NCBI GenBank assembly: GCA_016936015.1 | Contig: JAFGPV010000161.1 | Coordinates: 1 to 64,000, forward strand | DNA: 64,000 bases | Origin: Pirellulales bacterium | GTDB lineage: Bacteria > Planctomycetota > Planctomycetia > Pirellulales > Thermoguttaceae | Direction: 5' to 3' | In this document: one piece after another, positions 44,219-50,939 of the stretch | Position numbering within the stretch: position 1 is the stretch's first letter | Layout: each line of letters opens with the position of its first letter | Program-made: the position numbers and the translations under genes | Notes under the pieces: generated by a model | Database searches by the model: none | Told to the model about the DNA's origin: nothing | Seen by the model: the letters and a program-made list of their open reading frames with translations, nothing else

Positions 44219-44956
44219 TCAGGACAATTGTTGGATAAACACCTTCGGGCAGGGGCGGACGCCGCCGGCGCCGAAGGATTCGATCATCTGCCGGACTTGA
44301 TACGAGCCGGTTGTTTTCGGATCGACGATCAGGGCGTTTGCGCCGACCGCCGCGGCGTCGCCCGGCAGGTTCCGGAGTTCGCCGCCGAGGATCGCCCGCA
44401 CGCCTGATCGGCGATTTGCCAGGCACAGTGCCGCCGCGGTGTGCGGGGTAAGCAGCACTCCCAAGGCGTCGTGGCCGGCCAGTTCCGCGGCGAGCAGGTC
44501 CACCGCTTCCAGCAGGCAATCCCGGAGGTGACATTCGACCTTCGGACCCTTGCCGTCCAATCCGGCGGCCAGGGATTGCACGTCGAACCGCGTTCCCACG
44601 GCAATAAGCAGCAACCGCATGGCGGCGTCGTTGTGGGGGATTGCCTGTGTGGCGAATTCTAAGGCGACGTTCCGCTGCCGCAGGGCGTCGCGGACCGCCG
44701 GGGTAACGACCGTACCCGGCCGGACGACGACGCGGCGTTTGCCCGGCAGCCGATCGAACACTTCGGCCAGCGTGATGAGTTGGGCGCTGAGCACCAGCAC
44801 GCCGTCCTGGTCCGGGGCCGAGGGTTTTGCCTGACAGGCCGACGGAGTCTCCGGCTTCGGGCCGGGGACGAGGACGGCCCGGCTCGCCGGCGCTCGCTGC
44901 ATCTCGGCGAGCACCTCGCGGACGACGCGTTCGATCTGTTCGGAAGTGGGTTGCAT
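44219..44956 (-). CDS. BMC-associated RpiB-like protein with N-terminal encapsulation peptide
   Basis: A 245-residue protein. Residues 4-20 (TSEQIERVVREVLAEMQ) form an amphipathic helix like those on PduL and PduP here, followed by a Pro-rich linker. The C-terminal half resembles RpiB/LacAB sugar-phosphate isomerases (LANRRSGVRAILGGEL, then AAAVGANALIVDP), but the catalytic segment is not clearly kept. The role is unknown; it is probably a luminal protein of the compartment. Gene order and 16-bp spacing to BMC-P copy 2 put it firmly in the operon. Confidence 0.7.
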   Translation of the reverse strand: MQPTSEQIERVVREVLAEMQRAPASRAVLVPGPKPETPSACQAKPSAPDQDGVLVLSAQLITLAEVFDRLPGKRRVVVRPGTVVTPAVRDALRQRNVALEFATQAIPHNDAAMRLLLIAVGTRFDVQSLAAGLDGKGPKVECHLRDCLLEAVDLLAAELAGHDALGVLLTPHTAAALCLANRRSGVRAILGGELRNLPGDAAAVGANALIVDPKTTGSYQVRQMIESFGAGGVRPCPKVFIQQLS

Positions 44957-44972
44957 CGCTTCGGATGTGATC

Positions 44973-45254
44973 TTAGTGAGCTGGACCCCAGGTCGTTTGA
45001 TCGGGCAGGGCGATGGCCGACCAGCGGACGGGTGATTGCTTGTCGTTCAGCATTTCTCGGGCTCCGATGCCGTCGCTGGTGATCACGACCAGTTCGCCCT
45101 TGCGGGCGCCCAGTTGGTCGATGACCAGGATCGGGTCGCCCTCGATCGTTTTCCCGTCCGCCTGCAAGGCCATCACCAACAGCAACCGCGTCCCCTTCAT
45201 CGAAGGGTGCTTGATCGTCGCCGTCGCGTTTCCCATGATGCGGCCGAGGTACAT
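44973..45254 (-). CDS. BMC-P (EutN/CcmL) shell pentamer, second copy
   Basis: A 93-residue EutN protein: MYLGRIMGNATATIKHPSMKG, then LLVMALQADGKTIEGDPILVIDQLGARKG. It is close to the minimal family length. Confidence 0.92.
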   Translation of the reverse strand: MYLGRIMGNATATIKHPSMKGTRLLLVMALQADGKTIEGDPILVIDQLGARKGELVVITSDGIGAREMLNDKQSPVRWSAIALPDQTTWGPAH

Positions 45255-45275
45255 GTGGAGGGCTGGGGGCTGGAG

Positions 45276-45317
45276 TCTGGGGATTGGGGTGTTCTCTAAT
45301 CCCTAATCCCCAATCTC
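45276..45317. repeat. GGGGATTGGGG/CCCCAATCC hairpin in the BMC operon
   Basis: CTGGGGATTGGGG and CCCTAATCCCCAATC can pair across the 62-bp spacer between pduP and BMC-P copy 2. It touches the pduP stop codon. Confidence 0.6.
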
Positions 45318-46753
45318 TATTTTCCAAGGATTCTCAGGTTGTCAATCATCGAGCATCGCCGCTCGCGGGTGAACGTCAGCGGGGTGGTGATGCCTTCGCC
45401 GGTCGGTCCGGCGATGCTGAACGAGATATAGCCCTCGCCGCCGACACCCAGGCCGGCCATGCTGGGGCCGTTCTTGACGAACAGCGTGGTATCCATCGCC
45501 TTGCCCATCTTGGTCATGTTCGCGACGTTGTTCGAGTGGATGATGGCCGTGTGGCCGAAGCCGTGCTCGCTGCGGACCGCCTTCTCGATCGCCTCCTCGA
45601 CGTTGCGGCAGCGGACAAACGGCAGGAAGGGCATCATTTGTTCCACGGGGACGAAGGGATTCGACTCGTCCGTCTCGCCGAACAGCAATTCCGTGCCGGC
45701 GGGAACGGTCTTGCCGACGGCCCGGGCCAGTACGGCGGCGTCCTTGCCGAGATACTGCTTGTCCGGCATGAGGTGTTTGTCTCCGTCTTTGCCGACGGCG
45801 GTGATGGCGGCCTTCGTCAGGGCCGCAACCTCCTGGGCGTTCAGCCGGACGGCTCCGGCCCGTTGCATGGCGTCCATCATGGCGTCGAAGGCGGATTCGA
45901 CCACGAAGACCTGCTTTTCGGAGATGCAGAGCAGGTTGTTGTCGTAGGCGCCGCCGGCGATGATGCTTCGGGCGGCCCGGTCGAGACAGGCGGTTTCGTC
46001 GACGACCACGGGGGGATTGCCGGGGCCGGCCACGATCGACCGCTTGGCCTGCTGCATCGCCGCCTTGGCCACGCCCGCCCCGCCGGTGACGCACAACAGG
46101 TTGATCTCAGGATGCTTGAAGATGGCGTTGGCCGACTCGAGGGTCGGCTCGGTGATCAGACACAGCAGGTTGTCGATCCCCAGGTCGCGGGAAATGACCT
46201 CGTTGTAACGGCGCACTCCCTCGGCTGCCACCCGCTTGCCGCTCGGATGCGGATTGAACACCACCGTGTTCCCCGAGGCCAGCATCGTAATCGCGTTTCC
46301 GGTCAGGGTGGGCAGCGAATGCGTCACGGGCGTAATGGCGCCGATCACGCCGAAGGGGGCGTGTTCGATCACTGCCAGGCCGCGGTCGCCGCTGAAGACT
46401 TCGCTCCGCAGGAATTCCACGCCAGGCGTTCGCTCGCCCAGCGTTTTGAGTTTCTCGATCTTATGCTCCAGCCGGCCGATCTGCGTCTCTTCCATCTCCA
46501 TCGTGCCCAGCTCGACGCATTGGTCGATGGCGATGCGGCGGATGTGGCCGATGATCCGGCGGCGGTCCTCCACCGTGCGGCGCGAGAGCCGCTCGAAGGC
46601 CTCCCGGGCCGCGGCCACGGCCTGGTTCACGTCCGTAAACAGCCCGAACCGGCCTTGAACCCCGCCGCCGACCGGCGCCCCGTTGCCCCGCGAGCCGAGC
46701 CGTTGGATCACCTGTTCCACCACGTTCCGGACTAAGGTTTCGTCAAGCTGCAT
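45317..46753 (-). CDS. pduP: CoA-acylating aldehyde dehydrogenase, PduP type
   Basis: A 478-residue ALDH with the active-site cysteine in NNLLCISEKQ and the NAD-binding segment ITPVTHSLPTLTGNAI. The N-terminal amphipathic helix LDETLVRNVVEQVIQRLG followed by a Gly-rich linker is an encapsulation peptide. It converts lactaldehyde or propionaldehyde to acyl-CoA with NAD inside the compartment. GAGG precedes the ATG. Confidence 0.95.
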   Translation of the reverse strand: MQLDETLVRNVVEQVIQRLGSRGNGAPVGGGVQGRFGLFTDVNQAVAAAREAFERLSRRTVEDRRRIIGHIRRIAIDQCVELGTMEMEETQIGRLEHKIEKLKTLGERTPGVEFLRSEVFSGDRGLAVIEHAPFGVIGAITPVTHSLPTLTGNAITMLASGNTVVFNPHPSGKRVAAEGVRRYNEVISRDLGIDNLLCLITEPTLESANAIFKHPEINLLCVTGGAGVAKAAMQQAKRSIVAGPGNPPVVVDETACLDRAARSIIAGGAYDNNLLCISEKQVFVVESAFDAMMDAMQRAGAVRLNAQEVAALTKAAITAVGKDGDKHLMPDKQYLGKDAAVLARAVGKTVPAGTELLFGETDESNPFVPVEQMMPFLPFVRCRNVEEAIEKAVRSEHGFGHTAIIHSNNVANMTKMGKAMDTTLFVKNGPSMAGLGVGGEGYISFSIAGPTGEGITTPLTFTRERRCSMIDNLRILGK

Positions 46754-46776
46754 GGTTAATCCTCGTTCTCTATCGT

Positions 46777-46852
46777 TTTGTAGGAGGCGGCTCCCGCCGC
46801 CGATTGCACAATCAATAATCCGCCAGCGGCGGCGGGAGCCGCCTCCTACAAA
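46777..46852. repeat. Perfect 24-bp GTAGGAGGCGGCTCCCGCCG inverted repeat in the BMC operon
   Basis: The left arm 46777-46800 and right arm 46829-46852 match fully. It fills the spacer between BMC-P copy 1 and pduP. A single diverged arm is at 62080-62105. Confidence 0.9.
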
Positions 46853-46858
46853 TGGTAT

Positions 46859-47170
46859 TTATTGATCCTTCTGATACACCGTTGCATTTCCCACGTTCAC
46901 CGAGTCGATGATGCCGACGATGACCGTGTCGATGGGGAGGTTTTTCGTTTCGGGAGTCAACCGCGCGCTGGAGCCCTGCGTAATCAGCACGAACTCGCCC
47001 TCGCCGGCGCCGATTGTATCGACCGCCACCAGCGACCGGCCGCTGGGGGCCAGTTGGTTGCGGTTTTGCGGGTCCAGCCGGTAGGGTTCGACCACCAGCA
47101 TCTTGAAACCCTTCATGGCGCCCACTTTCTGCGTGGCCACCAGCGATCCGGTCACTTGGGCGATGAACAT
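46859..47170 (-). CDS. BMC-P (EutN/CcmL) shell pentamer, first copy
   Basis: A 103-residue protein from the ATG at 47170 ([19 protein letters not shown]). It overlaps the 3' end of ackA by 19 bp, which implies coupling. EutN features include [20 protein letters not shown] and a GNATVYQ C-terminus. Confidence 0.92.
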   Translation of the reverse strand: MFIAQVTGSLVATQKVGAMKGFKMLVVEPYRLDPQNRNQLAPSGRSLVAVDTIGAGEGEFVLITQGSSARLTPETKNLPIDTVIVGIIDSVNVGNATVYQKDQ

Positions 47171-48360
47171 GGCCGTGATTCCTTTAAGCACTCCGCCGCC
47201 AACTGGGCGACGATCAACTCTTCATTGGTGGGAATGATCCAGACTTGCACCCGGCTCTGCGGGGCGCTCAGTTTCGCCTCGTCCCGGGCCGAGGCGTTGA
47301 CGGCTGGGTCGAGCAGGATGCCGAGTTCTTCCAGGTTTTTCAGCACTTCCGCGCGGAGCGCCGGATTGTTCTCGCCGATGCCGCCGGTGAAGACGACGGC
47401 GTCCGCGCCGCCAAGCTCCACCAGGTAGGCCCCCAGGTAATGCCGGATCGAGGCGACGAAAACGTCCAGCGCGAGCCGCGCCCGGGCGTTGCCGCCGTCG
47501 GCCGCCGCCGTCACGTCGCGGAGGTCGCCGCTTAGGCCGCTTAAGCCCAGCAAGCCGCCCTGCGTGGCCAACTGGTCGAGCACTTCTTCCAGCGGCTTGC
47601 CCGTCCGGCGGATCAGGACCGGCAGGGCGAAGGGATCGAAATCGCCGACGCGGTTGTTCTGCGGCAGTCCGCTCTGAGGACTGTAGCCCATGCTGGTCGC
47701 CCGGCTCAGGCCGTCGCGGATCGCGCACAGGGAACTCGATCCGCCGAGGTGGCAGGAGATGATCCGCAGGTCGTCGCGGCCGAGCAGTTCCGCCGTCCGC
47801 CGGGCGATGTACCGGTGGCTGGCGCCGTGGAAGCCGTATCGCCGGATTCCCCAGTTCTCCGCCCAGTCGAACGGGATGGCGTAACAGCGGTTGGCCTCGG
47901 GAATGGTCCGGTGGAAATCGGTCTCGAAGGCCGCCACCAGGGGAATCTCCGGCAGCCGCTCCTGGAGCAGCCGCATGGCTGCGATGTACGGCGGATTGTG
48001 CGCCGGGGCCACGGGCCGGACTTCTTCCATGGCCGCCAGCACGTCGGCGGTGACGCGCTTGACGCCGCTTAACCGCCCGCCGTGGACCGTTTTCAGGGCG
48101 ATCGCCGACACCTCGGCGGCCTCTTTCAGACAGCCCGATTGCGGATCGGTGAGCTGCTCCAAGCACTGGCGGACCGCTTCCGCGTGGTCCGGCACGCGGA
48201 GCGTCTTTTCCTGACGTTTTCCGCCGATCTCGACGGTGCACCGGCTCTCGGGCGATCCGATCCGCTCGATCCCCCCTCGCGCAAGCTGTCCGCCGCCGGT
48301 CATGTCGAACAGCCGGTACTTGAAGCTCGTCGAGCCGAGGTTGGCGACCAGGATCTTCAT
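47152..48360 (-). CDS. ackA: Acetate/propionate kinase
   Basis: A 402-residue ASKHA kinase from the ATG at 48360 ([19 protein letters not shown]). [12 protein letters not shown]-like loop and [12 protein letters not shown] are the acetate kinase signatures. It makes ATP from acyl-phosphate delivered by PduL. AAGGA lies before the start. It has no obvious encapsulation peptide. Confidence 0.94.
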   Translation of the reverse strand: MKILVANLGSTSFKYRLFDMTGGGQLARGGIERIGSPESRCTVEIGGKRQEKTLRVPDHAEAVRQCLEQLTDPQSGCLKEAAEVSAIALKTVHGGRLSGVKRVTADVLAAMEEVRPVAPAHNPPYIAAMRLLQERLPEIPLVAAFETDFHRTIPEANRCYAIPFDWAENWGIRRYGFHGASHRYIARRTAELLGRDDLRIISCHLGGSSSLCAIRDGLSRATSMGYSPQSGLPQNNRVGDFDPFALPVLIRRTGKPLEEVLDQLATQGGLLGLSGLSGDLRDVTAAADGGNARARLALDVFVASIRHYLGAYLVELGGADAVVFTGGIGENNPALRAEVLKNLEELGILLDPAVNASARDEAKLSAPQSRVQVWIIPTNEELIVAQLAAECLKESRPCSSPK

Positions 48361-48382
48361 GGTTCCATCCTTTTCGGGCAAT

Positions 48383-48470
48383 AGGATTCAGGGTTCGGGG
48401 TTCAGGGTTCAGGACACGGATGAACGAGGATTTTCACCGAATTCCTGAACCCTGAACCCCGAACCCTCCG
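48383..48470. repeat. TTCAGGGTTCGGGGTTCAGG inverted repeat in the BMC operon
   Basis: The left arm 48383-48413 and right arm 48441-48470 pair over about 28 bp. It is the same family as 28450-28564 between groES and groEL2. It lies between a BMC-H gene and ackA. Confidence 0.85.
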
Positions 48471-48474
48471 TTCC

Positions 48475-48744
48475 TCAGGACAGATACGCCGCGATCACGC
48501 CCTCGGCGGGCCGGGGGATGATGTGGCTGGCGACCAGTTCGCCGACCTGGGAGGCCGCGTTGGCGCCGGCCTCGACCGCCGCCCGGACGCTCCCCACGTC
48601 GCCGCGGACGATCGTGGTGACCAAACCGCCACCGATCTGTACGCGCTTGACGATCCGCACGTTGGCCGCCTTGGCCATCGCGTCGGTGGCTTCGACCAAC
48701 GCCACCAAACCTTTCGTTTCCAGCAATCCAATGGCGTCTTGCAT
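48475..48744 (-). CDS. BMC-H shell hexamer, second copy
   Basis: An 89-residue Pfam BMC-domain protein from the ATG at 48744 ([20 protein letters not shown]). It continues with the conserved [13 protein letters not shown] and HIIPRP motifs. Hexamers tile the shell facets. The upstream in-frame extension is repeat-derived and is rejected as the start. Confidence 0.95.
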   Translation of the reverse strand: MQDAIGLLETKGLVALVEATDAMAKAANVRIVKRVQIGGGLVTTIVRGDVGSVRAAVEAGANAASQVGELVASHIIPRPAEGVIAAYLS

Positions 48745-48790
48745 GGTTGGGTTTTCCTTGAGTTTCTTGATTGAAATGGGGTAAAAAAAA

Positions 48791-48850
48791 GTGGACAGTG
48801 GGCAGTGATCGGTGTTCAGACTTTTGTTCTGTCCACTATCCACTACCCAC
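48791..48850. repeat. GTGGACAGTGGGCAGTG inverted repeat between the BMC-H genes
   Basis: GTGGACAGTGGGCAGTG and CTGTCCACTATCCACTACCC pair imperfectly across the 112-bp spacer between the two BMC-H genes. Confidence 0.75.
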
Positions 48851-48856
48851 GTTGCT

Positions 48857-49159
48857 TTAGTCGGCCGCCTTGACGGGGACCGGCAGCACGGCGTCCAGGT
48901 CCTCGTGGGGCCGCGGAATCACTTGCACGCTGACGATCTCGCCGATCCGACCGCCCGCGGCGGCGCCGGCGTCGGTGGCCGACTTCACGGCGGCCACGTC
49001 GCCGGTTACGAACACGGTGACCAGCCCGCTGCCGACCTTGTCCCAGCCCAAATACTGGACGTTGGCCGCCTTCAGCATCGCGTCGGTGGCTTCCACTAAA
49101 GTTACAAAGCCCTTGGTCTCAATCATCCCCAGGGCTTCCATCGATTTCCCTTTGGCCAT
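48857..49159 (-). CDS. BMC-H shell hexamer, first copy
   Basis: A 100-residue BMC protein ([49 protein letters not shown]). AAGGAG precedes the ATG. The longer C-terminal tail differs from copy 2. The shell set of two BMC-H and three BMC-P, without BMC-T, matches the PVM-type compartment. Confidence 0.95.
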   Translation of the reverse strand: MAKGKSMEALGMIETKGFVTLVEATDAMLKAANVQYLGWDKVGSGLVTVFVTGDVAAVKSATDAGAAAGGRIGEIVSVQVIPRPHEDLDAVLPVPVKAAD

Positions 49160-49199
49160 GGTTGGTCATCTCCTTGTGAGAAACAGGTTGTTGTCAGGA

Positions 49200-49868
49200 C
49201 TATAGTTTGATCAATTCCACTTTTTCCGCGTGGTCGATGTCGCAGGCGTTCCCCTCGTCGGTGTCGAGGTGCACTTCGAGTTTGATCCCCTTGCCGACCC
49301 GGGCAATCAGGTTCTCAAAAACGGTGGAGCACCCGCAAGAGGTTACCCGCAGGGCCATGTGGTCGCCGGTGACCACGCCGTAAAATTCCGCGTTGTCCGG
49401 CGCCAGGTGGACGTGCCGGGCGGCGCGGATCACGCCATATTTCAATTCCACCACACCCTGCGGTCCGACCAGGACGCAACCCGGCGTACCCCGGACGTCG
49501 CCGCTTAGGCGTACCGGCAGGTCGATGCCCAGCGAGATGCCGTCGGTAAAGGCCAGTTCCACCTGGGTTTCGGGCCGCGTCGGTCCCAAAATTCGCACCG
49601 TCGGCAGCATCCGCCGGCGAGGTCCGACCAGCATCAGCGTCTCCTCGGCCGCGAAGTGTCCCGTCTGGTACAGGTCCTTCGCCACCGTAAGCCGGTGTCC
49701 CGCTCCGAAGAGCGTCTCGACGTGCTCGTCGGTCAGGTGGACGTGCCGGGCGGAAACGCTGACCACCAGGTTCGGCTCCCAGGGCGGGCCGCCGACCTGC
49801 CGGAGCACGATCTCGCGGACAATCTGCTCGACCAATCGGCGGTCAACGTTCGGGGCGGCGGTGCTCAT
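49200..49868 (-). CDS. pduL: Phosphate acyltransferase PduL
   Basis: A 222-residue zinc phosphotransacylase with the duplicated metal motif: [11 protein letters not shown] in the first half and [11 protein letters not shown] in the second. The N-terminal helix [18 protein letters not shown] is an encapsulation peptide. It swaps CoA for phosphate and so recycles CoA within the compartment. It starts 3 bp after the DeoR stop. Confidence 0.95.
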   Translation of the reverse strand: MSTAAPNVDRRLVEQIVREIVLRQVGGPPWEPNLVVSVSARHVHLTDEHVETLFGAGHRLTVAKDLYQTGHFAAEETLMLVGPRRRMLPTVRILGPTRPETQVELAFTDGISLGIDLPVRLSGDVRGTPGCVLVGPQGVVELKYGVIRAARHVHLAPDNAEFYGVVTGDHMALRVTSCGCSTVFENLIARVGKGIKLEVHLDTDEGNACDIDHAEKVELIKL

Positions 49869-49871
49869 AAT

Positions 49872-50639
49872 TCAATCCTTCATTTCAGCAACGTGGAGTT
49901 TCACCCCGGCGGCGAGGAATTTTTCCCGCCACTCGGGCGAAATGCCGTCGTCTACGACGAAGTGCGCGACTTCTTCCAGCCCGCAGAGGTGTGCCAGGCT
50001 CTGCCGGCCGAGCTTGGAACTGTCGGCTACCACGATCACCTCGTCGGCCGCCCGCATCATCACGCGTTCGGTCTCCGCCAGCAACAGGTCGTTATTGAAA
50101 AATCCCTCGTCGTTAATCGCAGCCATGCTGAGGATCGTCTTTCGCACCCGAAGCTGCGAGAGGGTCTGGTTGGCAATCGGACCCCGCACCACTCCGTTGC
50201 GCGGACAGAGATTTCCACCTACAAATATTAGGTCGCTGTTGGCGGCCACAGCGAACAAATTTGCTACGGGCAAAGAAGTTGTGACGACGTGCAACGGTCG
50301 GTCCACCAACAGGCGCGCTACCTCGTAGGTGGTGCTGCCGCCATCCAATAGTATGGTTTCTCCCTCGATTGCCAATTCAACCGCTTTGGCGGCAATTGCC
50401 TTCTTCTGTGCCCATTCCAGCGATTGCGATGCCTCAAAATGGGGGATGGTTGGCATCGGACCCGTAAATAAAATCCCGCCGTGGATCCGTCGAGCACAAC
50501 CCTGGCTTTCCAATTGCTCTACATCCCGGCGAACGGTTGATTCCGAGACCGCCAATTCAGCAGCAAGCTCCGGTAAAGCGGCAAATCGTCGCATCCGGAC
50601 GAATTCCAACAGCCGACTCCGTCGCTCTTCCGCCAGCAT
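49872..50639 (-). CDS. DeoR-family transcriptional regulator of the BMC operon
   Basis: A 255-residue protein from the ATG at 50639, with GAGG five bases upstream. The N-terminal winged HTH is LLEFVRMRRFAALPELAAEL, then SESTVRRDVEQLESQG. The C-terminal sensor domain has the phosphosugar-binding GGSTTYEVARLL and VVADSSKLGRQSLA motifs. It is the first gene of the operon and probably represses it until a sugar phosphate is present. Confidence 0.93.
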   Translation of the reverse strand: MLAEERRSRLLEFVRMRRFAALPELAAELAVSESTVRRDVEQLESQGCARRIHGGILFTGPMPTIPHFEASQSLEWAQKKAIAAKAVELAIEGETILLDGGSTTYEVARLLVDRPLHVVTTSLPVANLFAVAANSDLIFVGGNLCPRNGVVRGPIANQTLSQLRVRKTILSMAAINDEGFFNNDLLLAETERVMMRAADEVIVVADSSKLGRQSLAHLCGLEEVAHFVVDDGISPEWREKFLAAGVKLHVAEMKD

Positions 50640-50707
50640 GGACACCTCTTCTCTTTTGACCTACAAGGTCTTATCTATAACGATTATGCCTTAAAAAATG
50701 AAAAATA

Positions 50708-50750
50708 TCAATCATTTATTTGGAAGAAATCTATCAATTTCAATCATTTA
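50708..50750. promoter_or_regulatory. Candidate operator direct repeats upstream of deoR
   Basis: TCAATCATTTA occurs at 50708-50718 and again at 50740-50750, 32 bp apart (about three helical turns), with a partial TCAATTT between. Read toward the operon this is TAAATGATTGA. The position 70-110 bp before the deoR start fits an operator for self-regulation by the DeoR protein. Confidence 0.5.
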
Positions 50751-50810
50751 ATGCCAGTTTTCCTGATTTTTTCAAAAAACATAGCCTAGAACCGCGGATT
50801 TTTCCTAGTA

Positions 50811-50883
50811 GTCACCCTGAGCGAATCGAAAGATCTCCGCTGTTTTCCAGACAGCCCAGATCCTTCGCTTCGCTCAGGATGAC
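50811..50883. repeat. CCTGAGCGAATCGAAAGATC inverted repeat
   Basis: The left arm 50811-50836 and right arm 50858-50883 pair over about 24 of 26 bp. It lies between the BMC operon promoter region and the double XylR gene. Confidence 0.85.
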
Positions 50884-50939
50884 TCTGGATCCGGGCAAGC
50901 GAAAGGAGCAATAGGGCGAATCTCTGCGGACCGAAGATT

